Of a stretch of DNA of 64,000 nt, positions 18,283 through 30,827 are shown piece after piece. The stretch comes from Castellaniella defragrans (GTDB lineage: Bacteria; Pseudomonadota; Gammaproteobacteria; Burkholderiales; Burkholderiaceae_B). The position numbers were made by a program, and so were the translations under genes. Numbering within the stretch: position 1 is the stretch's first letter; every line of letters begins with the position of its first letter. The notes below the pieces were generated by a model. That model had not been told where the DNA came from. It worked only from the letters and a program-made list of their open reading frames with translations, and ran no database searches. The stretch lies in assembly GCF_014203015.1 (NCBI RefSeq), contig NZ_JACHIB010000001.1, forward strand, positions 220,891 through 284,890. Direction: 5' to 3'.

Positions 18283-18380
18283 TTCCGGTAGTTCCGGCAG
18301 TTCCGGCAGTTCCGCGGCCGGGGTTCCGCGGCCTGGTTTTCCAGCCGGGGTTTCCGGCCGGGGTTTTCAGCCGGAGCGGC
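18281..18380. repeat. Short degenerate tandem repeats downstream of the DUF1854 gene
   Basis: About four copies of a 9-base unit (AGTTCCGGC/T) start at the DUF1854 stop codon. They are followed by four or five degenerate 13-base units of the form GCCGGGGTTTTCC. The tract lies between two converging genes. No gene or clear hairpin terminator is visible here; it looks like slippage-generated simple sequence. Confidence 0.7.
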
Positions 18381-18419
18381 CGGCCGGCCGGCCGGGCGCG
18401 GGCCGGCGCGGGCCGCCCC

Positions 18420-19541
18420 TCAGGCCGTGGCCGCCAGGCTCGGCAGGCCCAGGTCCCAGGTGCCGGGCAGCAGGCTGCGCAGCGCCTCGCGTGAGGCGTC
18501 GATGCAGCCGCCCTCGGCATACACGCCGCCCGGATCGCGCAGGCGCATCATGCGCGCCAGGATGCGGGACGTCGCCGCCGGGTCGGCCAGGGACTCGGCC
18601 ACGCGGGCCTCGACCACGGACTCGTCCATCCATGCGCGGCCGCCGTCCCGCCGCAGGCCGTCGCGCCAGTGGTAGAGCTCCACGCATTTCGACACCAGCG
18701 TATAGGGCTGGCCGGGCTTCCAGAAATTCGTGAAGCGCCCCGATCCCAGGTAGAACACCCAGGAGCCTTCGTAGCCTTCGACCTCGGCCGAGGCGGCGTC
18801 CGGATTGCGGAACCACAGCCGGTCGCCCGGGACGTAGTAGCGGGGCGGCAGCGGGGCCCGCAGCGACCCGTATTCCCGCAGGAACACGTCGTGGAAGGCG
18901 CCCGACTGGATCGCGCGCGTGCGCCACTGGCGCTGCAGCGCGGCCAGGGCGGCCGGGTGGCTCTCGGCCAGTTCCTGGGCCAGCGCCAGCAGCAGCACGT
19001 ATTCCGTCGCCCGGTAGCACGAAAAGGAAAAGAGCCGGCCCGACAGGTCCGGCCAGAGCGTGCGTTCAAGCGAGGGGATCAGCTCGTGGCCCGGCCTCAG
19101 GATGAAGCCGGTCTCCTCGGTCCAGGACCAGCACTCGGGGCGCTCGGCCTGCTCGGTGTCGAAGGCCAGCACCGTGCGCCGGGCGGCCTGCACGATGCGG
19201 CGGCGCACGCGCACGGCCGCGGCCAGTTCGCCCGCGCTGGGAAAGTCGAAGCGCACCGGCGACAGCAGCAGGGCGACGAAGATCTCCTTTTCCAGGTCCG
19301 CCGTGTGTGCGTCCGGCTGCAGCGCCAGGGTCCGCGCGAGGTCCGCCGTGTCGCCGTCCGGCGCCCAGCGGGCGGCCGCATCCCGCGCCAGGCGCAGATC
19401 CCGGTAGGCGCCCAGGGCGTCGATCCCGCGCCTTTCCTCGACGGCGGCGGCCCAGCGCCCGTCGGACAGCCAGGCCGGCAGGCCCTCGGTACCGGCGCCC
19501 GCCAGGGGCCCGCGGACACGCACACCAGCAATCGCATTCAC
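18420..19541 (-). CDS. Tgl-like protein-glutamine gamma-glutamyltransferase homologue
   Basis: A 373-residue protein without an obvious signal peptide. By eye it follows the Bacillus spore-coat transglutaminase Tgl: RFDFPSAGELAAAVRVRRRIVQAAR near 95, a long middle segment, FSFSCYRATEYVLLLAL near 170 placing a Cys where Tgl has its catalytic Cys, then PGDRLWFRNP and VFYLGSGRF near 245–275. Tgl uses Cys, Glu and His. Here the positions matching the Glu (GEN) and His (AHG) appear to read Ser and Asn, so cross-linking activity is doubtful. It faces the DUF1854 gene tail-to-tail and has no same-strand partner. Family assignment is my inference from motif order; the protein could also be called hypothetical. 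Confidence 0.6.
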   Translation of the reverse strand: MNAIAGVRVRGPLAGAGTEGLPAWLSDGRWAAAVEERRGIDALGAYRDLRLARDAAARWAPDGDTADLARTLALQPDAHTADLEKEIFVALLLSPVRFDFPSAGELAAAVRVRRRIVQAARRTVLAFDTEQAERPECWSWTEETGFILRPGHELIPSLERTLWPDLSGRLFSFSCYRATEYVLLLALAQELAESHPAALAALQRQWRTRAIQSGAFHDVFLREYGSLRAPLPPRYYVPGDRLWFRNPDAASAEVEGYEGSWVFYLGSGRFTNFWKPGQPYTLVSKCVELYHWRDGLRRDGGRAWMDESVVEARVAESLADPAATSRILARMMRLRDPGGVYAEGGCIDASREALRSLLPGTWDLGLPSLAATA

Positions 19542-19727
19542 GGCGGACGCCTTCGCTCGAAAAAGAAAACCATCATGCTAAAGAGAAGCGGCCGGCGCGG
19601 CTGTAACCTATGGATACCGCCGTGCCGGGGCGGGGCGGCCGTGGCGCAGGCGCTGCAGCGCGGCGAAACGGCCGACGCGGCACGGCGCGCCTTGCTCGAC
19701 CTGGCCGCGATCCACCGGGCCTGAGCG

Positions 19728-20639
19728 CTAGGGCCGGCCGATCGCCTCCCGCAGTTCCGGCAGCGCCCGCCGCGCCGCCCGCTCGCCCTCGTCGATCGCG
19801 ATCGACGCGCGGTGATAGTCCATCAGGGCGAAATCCGCCAGCCGGGGCCGGATCATCACGTCCGCGGGCTCCCCCGCGAGGCGGCTGCGCGTGATGCGCA
19901 CCTGCATGATGTTCAGGCTCATGCTCAGCACGTCGAAGATCGACGGCATGCCCGCCGCCTCCGGCGCCCCGCCCCGGGCCGCCCCGAACCCCAGCGGCAG
20001 CCGGCTCAGCACCGAGGCGAGCGCGCCGGGCGCCGCCGCCCCGGAGGGCTCGGGCGCGTCGTCCGGCTTGAGGTGCCGGCCGATCAGATCCGAATTCAGG
20101 TCCACCGCGATGACGATGTCGGCCCCCATCGCGCGGCACAGGGACACGGGCACCGGATTCACCAGCGCGCCGTCCACCAGCAGGCGGCCCTCGCGCCGTG
20201 CGGGCGTGAACAGGCCCGGCAAGGCAGCGGAGGCGCGCACGGCGTCGATGACGGAGCCCTCGCGCAGCCAGATTTCCCGCCCCGAGGCCAGCTCGGTGGC
20301 GACCGCCCCGTAGGCCTTGGGCAGGCTGGCTATCGTCTTGTCGTCCAGGTGCGAGCGAAGAAAGGAAAACAGCTTCTCGCCATGGATCAGCCCGCCGTTG
20401 ATGGTGAAATCCAGCAGGCCCACCACGGCCTGCCAGGTCAGGCTGCGCACCCAGGTCTCGAATTTTTCCAGCTGCCCGTCGGCGTAGGCCGCGCCGACCA
20501 GCGCGCCGATCGAGGTCCCGCACACGATGTCCGGCGCGATGCCGGCGGCTTCCAGGCTGCGGATGACACCGATGTGCGACCAGCCGCGCGCCGAGCCGCT
20601 GCCCAGGGCCAGTCCGATCCTCGGCTGGGATGCGCGCAT
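19728..20639 (-). CDS. Patatin-like phospholipase family protein (RssA type)
   Basis: A 303-residue patatin-fold acyl hydrolase. The glycine-rich oxyanion motif reads GSGSARGWSHIGV near residues 13–25, the nucleophile elbow is GTSIGALVGA near 40 (Ser in GXSXG), and the catalytic Asp lies in DGALVNPVPVS near 150. The Ser–Asp dyad is therefore complete. There is no signal peptide, so it acts in the cytoplasm or at the inner membrane face. It lies 39 bases downstream of ssb on the same strand. The physiological lipid substrate is unknown. Confidence 0.9.
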   Translation of the reverse strand: MRASQPRIGLALGSGSARGWSHIGVIRSLEAAGIAPDIVCGTSIGALVGAAYADGQLEKFETWVRSLTWQAVVGLLDFTINGGLIHGEKLFSFLRSHLDDKTIASLPKAYGAVATELASGREIWLREGSVIDAVRASAALPGLFTPARREGRLLVDGALVNPVPVSLCRAMGADIVIAVDLNSDLIGRHLKPDDAPEPSGAAAPGALASVLSRLPLGFGAARGGAPEAAGMPSIFDVLSMSLNIMQVRITRSRLAGEPADVMIRPRLADFALMDYHRASIAIDEGERAARRALPELREAIGRP

Positions 20640-20678
20640 GGCTGGTCCTCGTCGTCGCCGCGCGGGAACGATCCGCGT

Positions 20679-21164
20679 CTAGAACGGAATGTCGTCGTCC
20701 ATGTCCGCCAGGTTGCCGGCCGGGGACGCCGCCGGGGCGGCGGGCCGGGGCTGCTGCTGGGGCGCGCGCCGGGCCGGCGGCTGGGAGAAGCCGCCCGCGT
20801 CGCCGCCGCCCATTTCGCCGCCGCTGTCGCGCCCGCCCAGCATCTGCATCTGGTCGGCGACGATCTCGGTGCTGTAGCGGTCGGCGCCGGTTTCCTTGTC
20901 CTGCCACTTGCGGGTCTTCAGGCGGCCCTCGACGTAGACCGAGCGGCCCTTCTTCAGGTATTCGCCGGCGATCTCGGCCAGGCGGTTGTAGAACACCACG
21001 CGGTGCCATTCGGTTTCTTCCCGGCGCTCGCCGGAGGCCTTGTCCTTCCACTGGGAGGTGGTGGCGATGGACACGTTGCAGATGGCGGCGCCGTCCGGGC
21101 TGTAGCGCACTTCGGGGTCGCGCCCCAGATTGCCGACGAGAATGACTTTGTTGACGGAGGCCAT
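20679..21164 (-). CDS. ssb: Single-stranded DNA-binding protein
   Basis: A 161-residue SSB. The OB-fold covers residues 1–110 ([20 protein letters not shown], then [21 protein letters not shown] and [15 protein letters not shown]). A Gly/Pro/Gln-rich linker leads to the acidic tip MDDDIPF that recruits replication and repair proteins. All hallmarks are present and the length is normal. It is read leftward, with the MFS gene upstream and uvrA divergent beyond that. The ssb–uvrA neighbourhood is common in proteobacteria. I see no convincing LexA box upstream. Confidence 0.98.
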   Translation of the reverse strand: MASVNKVILVGNLGRDPEVRYSPDGAAICNVSIATTSQWKDKASGERREETEWHRVVFYNRLAEIAGEYLKKGRSVYVEGRLKTRKWQDKETGADRYSTEIVADQMQMLGGRDSGGEMGGGDAGGFSQPPARRAPQQQPRPAAPAASPAGNLADMDDDIPF

Positions 21165-21391
21165 GGCGGAAAATCCTGTAGTTGAACGATGTGGCTGCCA
21201 TTATCGGGGACGCGGATCGCCCCGGGCGCATCGAAATGCATCAAATGATCATTATCGCCCACGCGGGATTACCCCAACAAGCCATCCCTGTCCCGGCATC
21301 CCGGATCGGACGCATGCGCCAGCCGGAGCGCAATCCGACGCGATGGCGCGCCTGCCGCAAGGCGGGCGACGCGACGGGCCCCGCCGCCGGA

Positions 21392-22588
21392 TCAGCGCGC
21401 GTCCTTGAACCCCCGCGCCGTGTACAGCCAGACGGCCGCCAGCATGGCGCCGGCCCAGAACACCATGGACGCGCCGCCGCTGCGCGCCAGGATGCCGCCC
21501 AGCACGCCGCCGGCGAACACCCCCAGGGACTGGGCGGTGTTGTAGAACCCCAGCGCCAGGCCCTTGTAGGCGGGCGGCGCCACGCGCGACACCAGCGAGG
21601 GCTGCAGGGCCTCGAGGATGTTGAAGGCCACGAAGAAGGCGACGAAGGCCAACACCACCAGCCAGAAGGAATCGGTCAGCCAGGGCAGCGCGCCCAGCAC
21701 CACGGCCAGGCCCAGCACCGCCCATTCGAGCGCGGGCTTGTGGGCCTTGCGCGTCTCGGTGTAGAAGACGGCCGGCACCATCAGGACGAAGGACGCCAGG
21801 ATGACCGGCAGGTAGACCTGCCACAGGGTGGCGGAATCGTAGCCCCCCAGGCGGCCCAGCAGGCCGGGCGCCACCATGAACAGGGACATCAGGATGAAGT
21901 GCAGGCAGAACACGCCGAAATTCAGCCGCAGCAGGTCGCGGTGGCCCAGCACGTCGTGCGCCGTGGCCTGGACGATGTCGGCTTCGGAGCGCGGCACGTC
22001 GGGCACGAAGAACATGGCGATCAGCAGGCAGACGAAGCCCAGCAGGCTGATGGCCCAGAACAGCCCCGACAGGCCGAAGGCGCCCACCAGCATGGGCGAG
22101 AGCACCAGCGACAGGGCGAAGGACACCCCGATGGAGCCGCCCACCATGGCCATGGCGCGCGTGCGGACCTCGGGGCGGGTGGCATCCGCGATCCAGGCCG
22201 TGATGGCGGCCGACACCGCCCCGATCCCCTGGATCACGCGCCCGACCGTCACCCAGTCCACGTCGTTGGTCAGGGCGCAGATCACCCCGCCCGCCACGAA
22301 CAGCAGCATGCCGAACACGATCACGGGGCGGCGTCCGTAGCGGTCGGACGCCATGCCCAGCGGAATCTGCATGACCGCCTGGGTCAGGCCGTACGCGCCC
22401 AGGGCCAGCCCCACCCGCACCGGGTCGTCGCCCCCGGCCAGGGTGCGCGCCGCCACGGCGAAGATCGGCGTCAGCAGGAACAGGCCCAGCATCCGGGCGG
22501 CGAACAGCGTGGCCAGGGCGATGCTGCTGCGCCGTTCCAGAGGGGTCAGCCGGAGCATGGGCGAGCGCGAACGAGGGGATGCGGACAT
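21392..22588 (-). CDS. MFS transporter
   Basis: A 398-residue major facilitator with twelve predicted membrane helices. The loop 2–3 signature is clear ([14 protein letters not shown] near 75–90), preceded by [29 protein letters not shown] in the first periplasmic loop resembles the drug-efflux-like group of the family. Substrate unknown. The start chosen is the ATG before SASPRSRS; an in-frame ATG four codons earlier is also possible. It is divergent from uvrA, with 77 bases between the two starts, and 227 bases upstream of ssb. Confidence 0.88.
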   Translation of the reverse strand: MSASPRSRSPMLRLTPLERRSSIALATLFAARMLGLFLLTPIFAVAARTLAGGDDPVRVGLALGAYGLTQAVMQIPLGMASDRYGRRPVIVFGMLLFVAGGVICALTNDVDWVTVGRVIQGIGAVSAAITAWIADATRPEVRTRAMAMVGGSIGVSFALSLVLSPMLVGAFGLSGLFWAISLLGFVCLLIAMFFVPDVPRSEADIVQATAHDVLGHRDLLRLNFGVFCLHFILMSLFMVAPGLLGRLGGYDSATLWQVYLPVILASFVLMVPAVFYTETRKAHKPALEWAVLGLAVVLGALPWLTDSFWLVVLAFVAFFVAFNILEALQPSLVSRVAPPAYKGLALGFYNTAQSLGVFAGGVLGGILARSGGASMVFWAGAMLAAVWLYTARGFKDAR

Positions 22589-22665
22589 GGGGCGGGCCAA
22601 AAGAATGGAAGCTGCGCGTTATAGTATCAAGTTGGCCTTTGAAAAACCTGAACCCCCCCACCGGC

Positions 22666-25686
<3,021 letters not shown>

Positions 25687-25746
25687 GCCCGGCCTGGACT
25701 CTGCCGAGCCTGGCTCGATCCGGGACGCGGCCGGCTTCAGCCTGAT

Positions 25747-26334
<588 letters not shown>

Positions 26335-28464
26335 CTAGCGCTCGAGTTCCCGGGCATGGCTGCGCTGCCGTTCGGCCATGCGATCCAGCGCATGGGCCAG
26401 GACGACGATCTCGCGCACCGGGCTGCGGACCGAAGGGCTGGACTGCCCGCCGCCCCCGGCAAGCTCTTCCGCCCAGCGGCTCAGCGACAGCAGGGGGCGC
26501 GACAGCCACCAGGCCACCAGCAGCGCGGCCGCCACACCGAACACCCAGAAGCCCAGGATCAGCAGGCCGATGCGGTTCAAGGCCCGTTCGGCCGGCTCGG
26601 CGTAGCGGCTTTCCGGCAGCGCCAGGGCGATGGTCAGCATGGGGCCGTCGGGCAGCTGGATCGCCTGCCAGCGGGCCAGGTACCGGCGGCCTTCGACTTC
26701 CAGGGACTGCCGGCCCATGACCCGCTCCGAATGCAGGATGCGTGCGCCCAGCAGGCGGATTTCGGGCGACTCGCTCTGATCCGCCAGCACCCGGCGGACC
26801 TGCCCGTCCTCCAGGTGGTAGATCGGTTCGCCGCCGGAGCTGGCGAGCAGCGCCCCGCCGGATTCGGCCAGGAAGGCGATGCCGCCGATGCGGACCATTT
26901 CCGCGCGCAGGAAGCGGCTGATCTGCGACAGCGCCACATCGGCCGTCAGGACGCCGACGAGGCGGCCGGCCTCGTCGCGCAGGGCGACCGACATGCCCAT
27001 GCCCATGTCCTCGAACAGGCCGCCCGGGTCGTGGATGGCATAGCGGTAGGCCGGATACCAGCGCAGGCTGCGGGCCTGCAAGGCGGTCTCGAACCAGGGG
27101 CGGGTCCGGGCGTCGTAGCGCGGATTGCCGGTGCCCGCCGACGTGCTGGGCCGATTGTCGTCGTCGACCCGGTCGATGCGCAGCACGCCGCCGTCGCTCC
27201 GGTCGGCCCGCAGGATGCGCAGGCCCCGCTCGTCGCCCACCGGCGGGCGGCCCGCCGCCAGGTAGCCGCCATCGGCCATGCCGACGGACAGCAGCGTCAA
27301 CAGGGGCTGCTGGCGCAATTGCAGCAGGAAGCCGCGCAGCAGTTCGTCCCGCCGGTCCAGGCCGACCAGCCCGCTCTTGAACTGGCCGGCGTTGAAGGTC
27401 GCGGCCGCGCGCGGCACCTCGAAGAAATCGACGACCTTGTCCCTGAGCTGGTCGGCCAGTTCATCGACCTGCTGCCGTTCGAGGTCCTCGACCGCCTGGA
27501 TCGAGGCCGTGAACACCAGCCAGCCCGCCAGGCCGACCATCAGCGGCATGGGCGCCAGCGTGGCGATCAGCAGCAGCGTGCGCAGGGACGCCAGCCCGTC
27601 GCGCGAAGCGATCCCGCCGGAGCGGGACCACCACACGCCGCGGCGATACAGCACCGCCAGCAGCAGGGCCAGCGTGACGCTGGCCCCCATCCCCCGGATC
27701 AGCCAGGCGCGCGCGGGGTCGTAGGCCAGCCCGTCCTTGGGGACGGCGGCCAATTCCCAGGTGGCGTCGGGCAAGACGATCGAAACCTGGACGTGCGGCC
27801 GGTCGAACAGCCCGGGCTCGCCGAACAGGCCGTAGGCGGGCCGGTCCTCCTCGCGGCTGCGGATCGCCACGTCGAAGACGGCGTCCGGGCCGATCAGCCC
27901 GGCGCGCCGCAGGGTGTTTTCCAGATCGACCGTCAGGGCCGTCATGCCCCGGTAGCCGCCGACGCCCTCGGGCGCGTCGAAGATCGGCATGCGGAAGATC
28001 AGGCCGGTGCGCCCCGTCTGCACCAGGCGGGTGGAGCCGTCGATCACCGCCACGCGGTGCTGGATCATGTAGCTGATCTTGGCCATGAACTCGGGCCGCA
28101 GGCCGTAGTCCAGGCCGATGACGGGCTCGTTGCCGGCGATCGGGTAGACCTGCTCGATCCGCAGCTTGTGGACGAAGACGATGCTGCGGATGTCGGGCCG
28201 GGCCCGCGCCATGCCGGGCGCGATCGAACCGAACGGCCCCGCTTCGCCGCCGGGCGCGGCCGCGAGCGCGGCGGCCAGGCGGCCGTTCAGGTCCTGCAGG
28301 GCGCGCAGGTCGTCCCGCAGGCGCGCGGCGCGTTCATCGAACTGCTGGCGGACGCTGGCCATGATGCGCGCCTCGCTGCGGGAACGGTCATAGAACTCCG
28401 TGCCCAGCGCGGCCGCGACGCCCAGAAGCAACAGCAGGATCACGACGGACAGCGTGCGCTTCAC
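26335..28464 (-). CDS. CHASE/dCache/HAMP sensor, N-terminal part of the split diguanylate cyclase
   Basis: A 709-residue membrane sensor. After a first membrane helix comes a CHASE-like periplasmic segment (IRSIVFVHKLRIEQVYPIAG near 90). Further membrane helices follow, then a dCache-type region (YDARTRPWFETAL near 460), a last helix near 645, and HAMP (SRPLLSLSRWAEEL). The frame ends at TAG after HARELER, in the middle of a coiled-coil linker that continues VAERTQALVEANQRL in the next part; a single CAG-to-TAG change would explain it. I chose the GTG start because GGAGG lies about seven bases upstream. An earlier ATG would collide with the divergent regulator gene region. Confidence 0.78.
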   Translation of the reverse strand: MKRTLSVVILLLLLGVAAALGTEFYDRSRSEARIMASVRQQFDERAARLRDDLRALQDLNGRLAAALAAAPGGEAGPFGSIAPGMARARPDIRSIVFVHKLRIEQVYPIAGNEPVIGLDYGLRPEFMAKISYMIQHRVAVIDGSTRLVQTGRTGLIFRMPIFDAPEGVGGYRGMTALTVDLENTLRRAGLIGPDAVFDVAIRSREEDRPAYGLFGEPGLFDRPHVQVSIVLPDATWELAAVPKDGLAYDPARAWLIRGMGASVTLALLLAVLYRRGVWWSRSGGIASRDGLASLRTLLLIATLAPMPLMVGLAGWLVFTASIQAVEDLERQQVDELADQLRDKVVDFFEVPRAAATFNAGQFKSGLVGLDRRDELLRGFLLQLRQQPLLTLLSVGMADGGYLAAGRPPVGDERGLRILRADRSDGGVLRIDRVDDDNRPSTSAGTGNPRYDARTRPWFETALQARSLRWYPAYRYAIHDPGGLFEDMGMGMSVALRDEAGRLVGVLTADVALSQISRFLRAEMVRIGGIAFLAESGGALLASSGGEPIYHLEDGQVRRVLADQSESPEIRLLGARILHSERVMGRQSLEVEGRRYLARWQAIQLPDGPMLTIALALPESRYAEPAERALNRIGLLILGFWVFGVAAALLVAWWLSRPLLSLSRWAEELAGGGGQSSPSVRSPVREIVVLAHALDRMAERQRSHARELER

Positions 28465-28628
28465 CCTCGAACCTCCGGTGCCCAAGCCCTGTTTCCGGCA
28501 GTTTCTCATCTGCATACATTTCGCGCCACCAGGAAACAGGAAATCCGGCCGGGTGTGGCCGCCACGCCGCGCGGGCCGCGCCGCCCGCGTCCCGTTGCGC
28601 GGACTGGGCAACCCGCGCGTCCGACTCT

Positions 28629-29324
28629 ATGATGGACGGCATGCGCATCCTGCTGATCGAAGACGAATCCGAACTGGCCGCGTGGCTGGCCCGCGGCCTG
28701 GCCCGCCACGGCGGGTTCATGGTCGACTGGGCCGACGACGCGGAACTGGCCGAACGCCGCCTGGCGGTCGAGGAGTTCGACGCCATCATCCTCGACCTGG
28801 GGCTGCCCGGCATGGACGGCCACGCCTTCCTGCGCCGCCTGCGCGGGCGCGACGACCGCTGCCCGGTGCTGGTGCTGACCGCGCGCGATTCGCTGTCCGA
28901 GCGCATCGGCACGCTGCACGAAGGTGCCGACGACTTCATGCACAAGCCCTTCGCCATCGAAGAGCTCGAAGCCCGGCTCAACGCCCTGATCCGGCGCAGC
29001 CGCGGCCGCGAGCACCCCCGCTGGGTGCTGGGCGACCTGGTGCTGGACATCGGCAGCCAGCGCTTCCTGCACCGCGACGAGCCGCTGAACCTGTCGCCGC
29101 GGGAATACGCGGCCCTCAAGGTCCTGATGCAGAAGTCGGGCGAGCCGGTGGCCAAGCAGCAGATCCTGGAGCGCATCAGCCCCGAGGACACGGCGATCAA
29201 TCCGGAGGCCATCGAAGTGCTGATCCACCGGCTGCGCAAGAAGCTGGCCGGCGCCGGCGTGCAGATCGTCACGCTGCGCGGCATGGGCTACTGCCTGGAG
29301 CCGATGCATGACGCGCCGGGCTGA
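28629..29324 (+). CDS. OmpR-family response regulator (TctD-like)
   Basis: A 231-residue regulator: receiver domain (ILLIEDESELAAWLARGL, phospho-acceptor Asp in IILDLGLPGMDGHAF near residue 56, VLTARDS, and the conserved Lys in MHKPF) plus a C-terminal winged-helix DNA-binding domain (LNLSPREYAALKVLM… and VLIHRLRKKL). It is probably activated by the adjacent histidine kinase, whose start overlaps its end by 17 bases, and likely controls the tripartite tricarboxylate genes just downstream, as TctD does elsewhere. An alternative ATG four codons in (MRILLIEDE) is equally plausible; neither has a strong Shine–Dalgarno site. Divergent from the split cyclase, with 164 bases between. Confidence 0.92.
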   Translation: MMDGMRILLIEDESELAAWLARGLARHGGFMVDWADDAELAERRLAVEEFDAIILDLGLPGMDGHAFLRRLRGRDDRCPVLVLTARDSLSERIGTLHEGADDFMHKPFAIEELEARLNALIRRSRGREHPRWVLGDLVLDIGSQRFLHRDEPLNLSPREYAALKVLMQKSGEPVAKQQILERISPEDTAINPEAIEVLIHRLRKKLAGAGVQIVTLRGMGYCLEPMHDAPG

Positions 29325-30738
29325 GCGCCGGCCCGGCAGCCTCCGGTCCCTGCTGCTGTGGGTCCTGGTGCCGGCGCAGATCGCGGTCCTGAGCCTGGCC
29401 CTGTGGTTCTCCAGCCGCCAGCTGCACCAGCAGGTCGATCTGGCCTACGACCGCTCCCTGGCGGGCGCCCTGCGCGCCATCGATCACAACATCTCCACCG
29501 GCAGCGGCGGCCTGTCCGTGGAACTGCCCTACCTGATGCTCGAATTCTTCGAGCTGACCGCCAACGACGCGGTCTACTACCGGATCCTGACCGAGGACGG
29601 CCTGGCCGACATCGGCAACCAGGACCTGCCGCTGCCCGACGCGCGCCTGCCCTCGAACGCGCCGGTGTTCTACGACCGCGACTACCTGGGCGCCTCCATC
29701 CGCATCGCCGCCCTGGCCCGCCCCATGTCGCCGCCGCTCTACGGGCAGAAGGACGGCCGGATCATCGTCATGGTGGGCGAGGACCGCGGCGGCCGGGACC
29801 GGGTGATCCGCGACATGATGGTGCGCAACATCGTGCGCGACCTGATCGAGGTGCTGGCCTCCACCGGCCTGATCGTCGTCGGCGTGCTGATCGGCCTGCG
29901 GCCGCTCACGCGCCTGTACCGCGAACTGAAAGGGCGGGCGCCCGACGACCTCAGCCCGATCGCCGCGCCGGAACTCCCGCGCGAGGTCCAGCCGCTGGTG
30001 GACGCCGTCAACCAGCACGTCGCCCGCCACGCCCGCCAGGCGCGCCGGCAGCGCCAGTTCCTGGACGACGCCTCGCACCAGCTGCGCACGCCCCTGGCCG
30101 TCCTGCGCACCCAGCTGGACTACGCCCTGCGCGAATCCGATCCCGCCGAGGCGCGCGCCGCCCTGCTGGCCATGCGCGGCGGCCTGGACCAGGCGCAGCG
30201 CACCGCCGCGCAGATGCTGGCGCTCGCCCGCGCCCGGGGAGCCGACACCCGCGCCAGCCCGCCGGGCCCCGTGGCGCTCACGCCGCTGGCCCAGGACGTC
30301 ATCCGCCAGCTCTACGGCCTGGCGCGCCAGAAGCGGCAGACCATCGGCATGGAGGGCGGCGAACTCGGCGCCGTCGTGCCGGGGATCGAATGGCTGCTGC
30401 GCGAGGCGCTCGTCAACCTGATGGACAACGCCATCAAGTACACGCCCGAGGGCGGCGCCATCACCCTGCGCATCGAGCACACGGCCGCCAGCGTCGTCCT
30501 GGGCGTGCGCGACACCGGCCCGGGCATGACCGAGGCCGACATCCGCAAGGCGGGCCGGCGCTTCCGCCGGGGCCGGGCGGGCAAGCGCAGCCACGGCGCG
30601 GGCCTGGGCCTGGCCATCGTCCACACCATCATGCGGCGGCACGGCGGCGCCCTGCGCATCGAGCCCGCCGACCCGGGCGTCCTGGTCTCGCTGGTCTTCC
30701 CCATCGATCAGGGTTTACCCGGGAATTCGTCTTTTTGA
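29308..30738 (+). CDS. Sensor histidine kinase (TctE-like)
   Basis: A 476-residue membrane kinase. Two helices (about 14–33 and 185–207) flank a periplasmic sensor region of the 2CSK_N/TctE type. The DHp domain carries the phospho-His in FLDDASHQLRTPLAVL near 252. The catalytic domain shows NLMDNAIKYTPEGG (N box), VRDTGPGM (G1) and GAGLGLAIVHTIM (G2). All are intact. It overlaps the regulator gene by 17 bases, and the substrate-binding protein gene follows 89 bases later, so it likely senses a carboxylate taken up by that transporter. Confidence 0.92.
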   Translation: MTRRAERRPGSLRSLLLWVLVPAQIAVLSLALWFSSRQLHQQVDLAYDRSLAGALRAIDHNISTGSGGLSVELPYLMLEFFELTANDAVYYRILTEDGLADIGNQDLPLPDARLPSNAPVFYDRDYLGASIRIAALARPMSPPLYGQKDGRIIVMVGEDRGGRDRVIRDMMVRNIVRDLIEVLASTGLIVVGVLIGLRPLTRLYRELKGRAPDDLSPIAAPELPREVQPLVDAVNQHVARHARQARRQRQFLDDASHQLRTPLAVLRTQLDYALRESDPAEARAALLAMRGGLDQAQRTAAQMLALARARGADTRASPPGPVALTPLAQDVIRQLYGLARQKRQTIGMEGGELGAVVPGIEWLLREALVNLMDNAIKYTPEGGAITLRIEHTAASVVLGVRDTGPGMTEADIRKAGRRFRRGRAGKRSHGAGLGLAIVHTIMRRHGGALRIEPADPGVLVSLVFPIDQGLPGNSSF

Positions 30739-30827
30739 AAGCGAGCGGAAAGCCGGGCCGACCTATGGTGTCGCCAACGCGCCCCGTTCCTTCACCGGCG
30801 CGATTTCCCCATTCGAGGAGACTTCCC

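Noticed and set aside
18281..18380. CRISPR-like array
   Set aside because: Units are 9–13 bases, degenerate and without spacers; this is simple tandem repetition. No CRISPR array or cas gene was seen anywhere in the window.
19575..19724. Short plus-strand frame ending LQRGETADAARRALLDLAAIHRA
   Set aside because: It has helical character, but no start with a ribosome-binding site and no recognisable family; too short to support as a gene in this 186-base gap.
22589..22665. LexA/SOS box between the MFS gene and uvrA
   Set aside because: I looked for CTG-N10-CAG on both strands here and upstream of ssb and saw no convincing match; SOS control cannot be claimed from the sequence.
28464..28611. 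Longer ATG start for the split sensor protein
   Set aside because: The extra 49 residues contain no membrane or domain feature and reach toward the divergent regulator; the GTG has GGAGG at good spacing.
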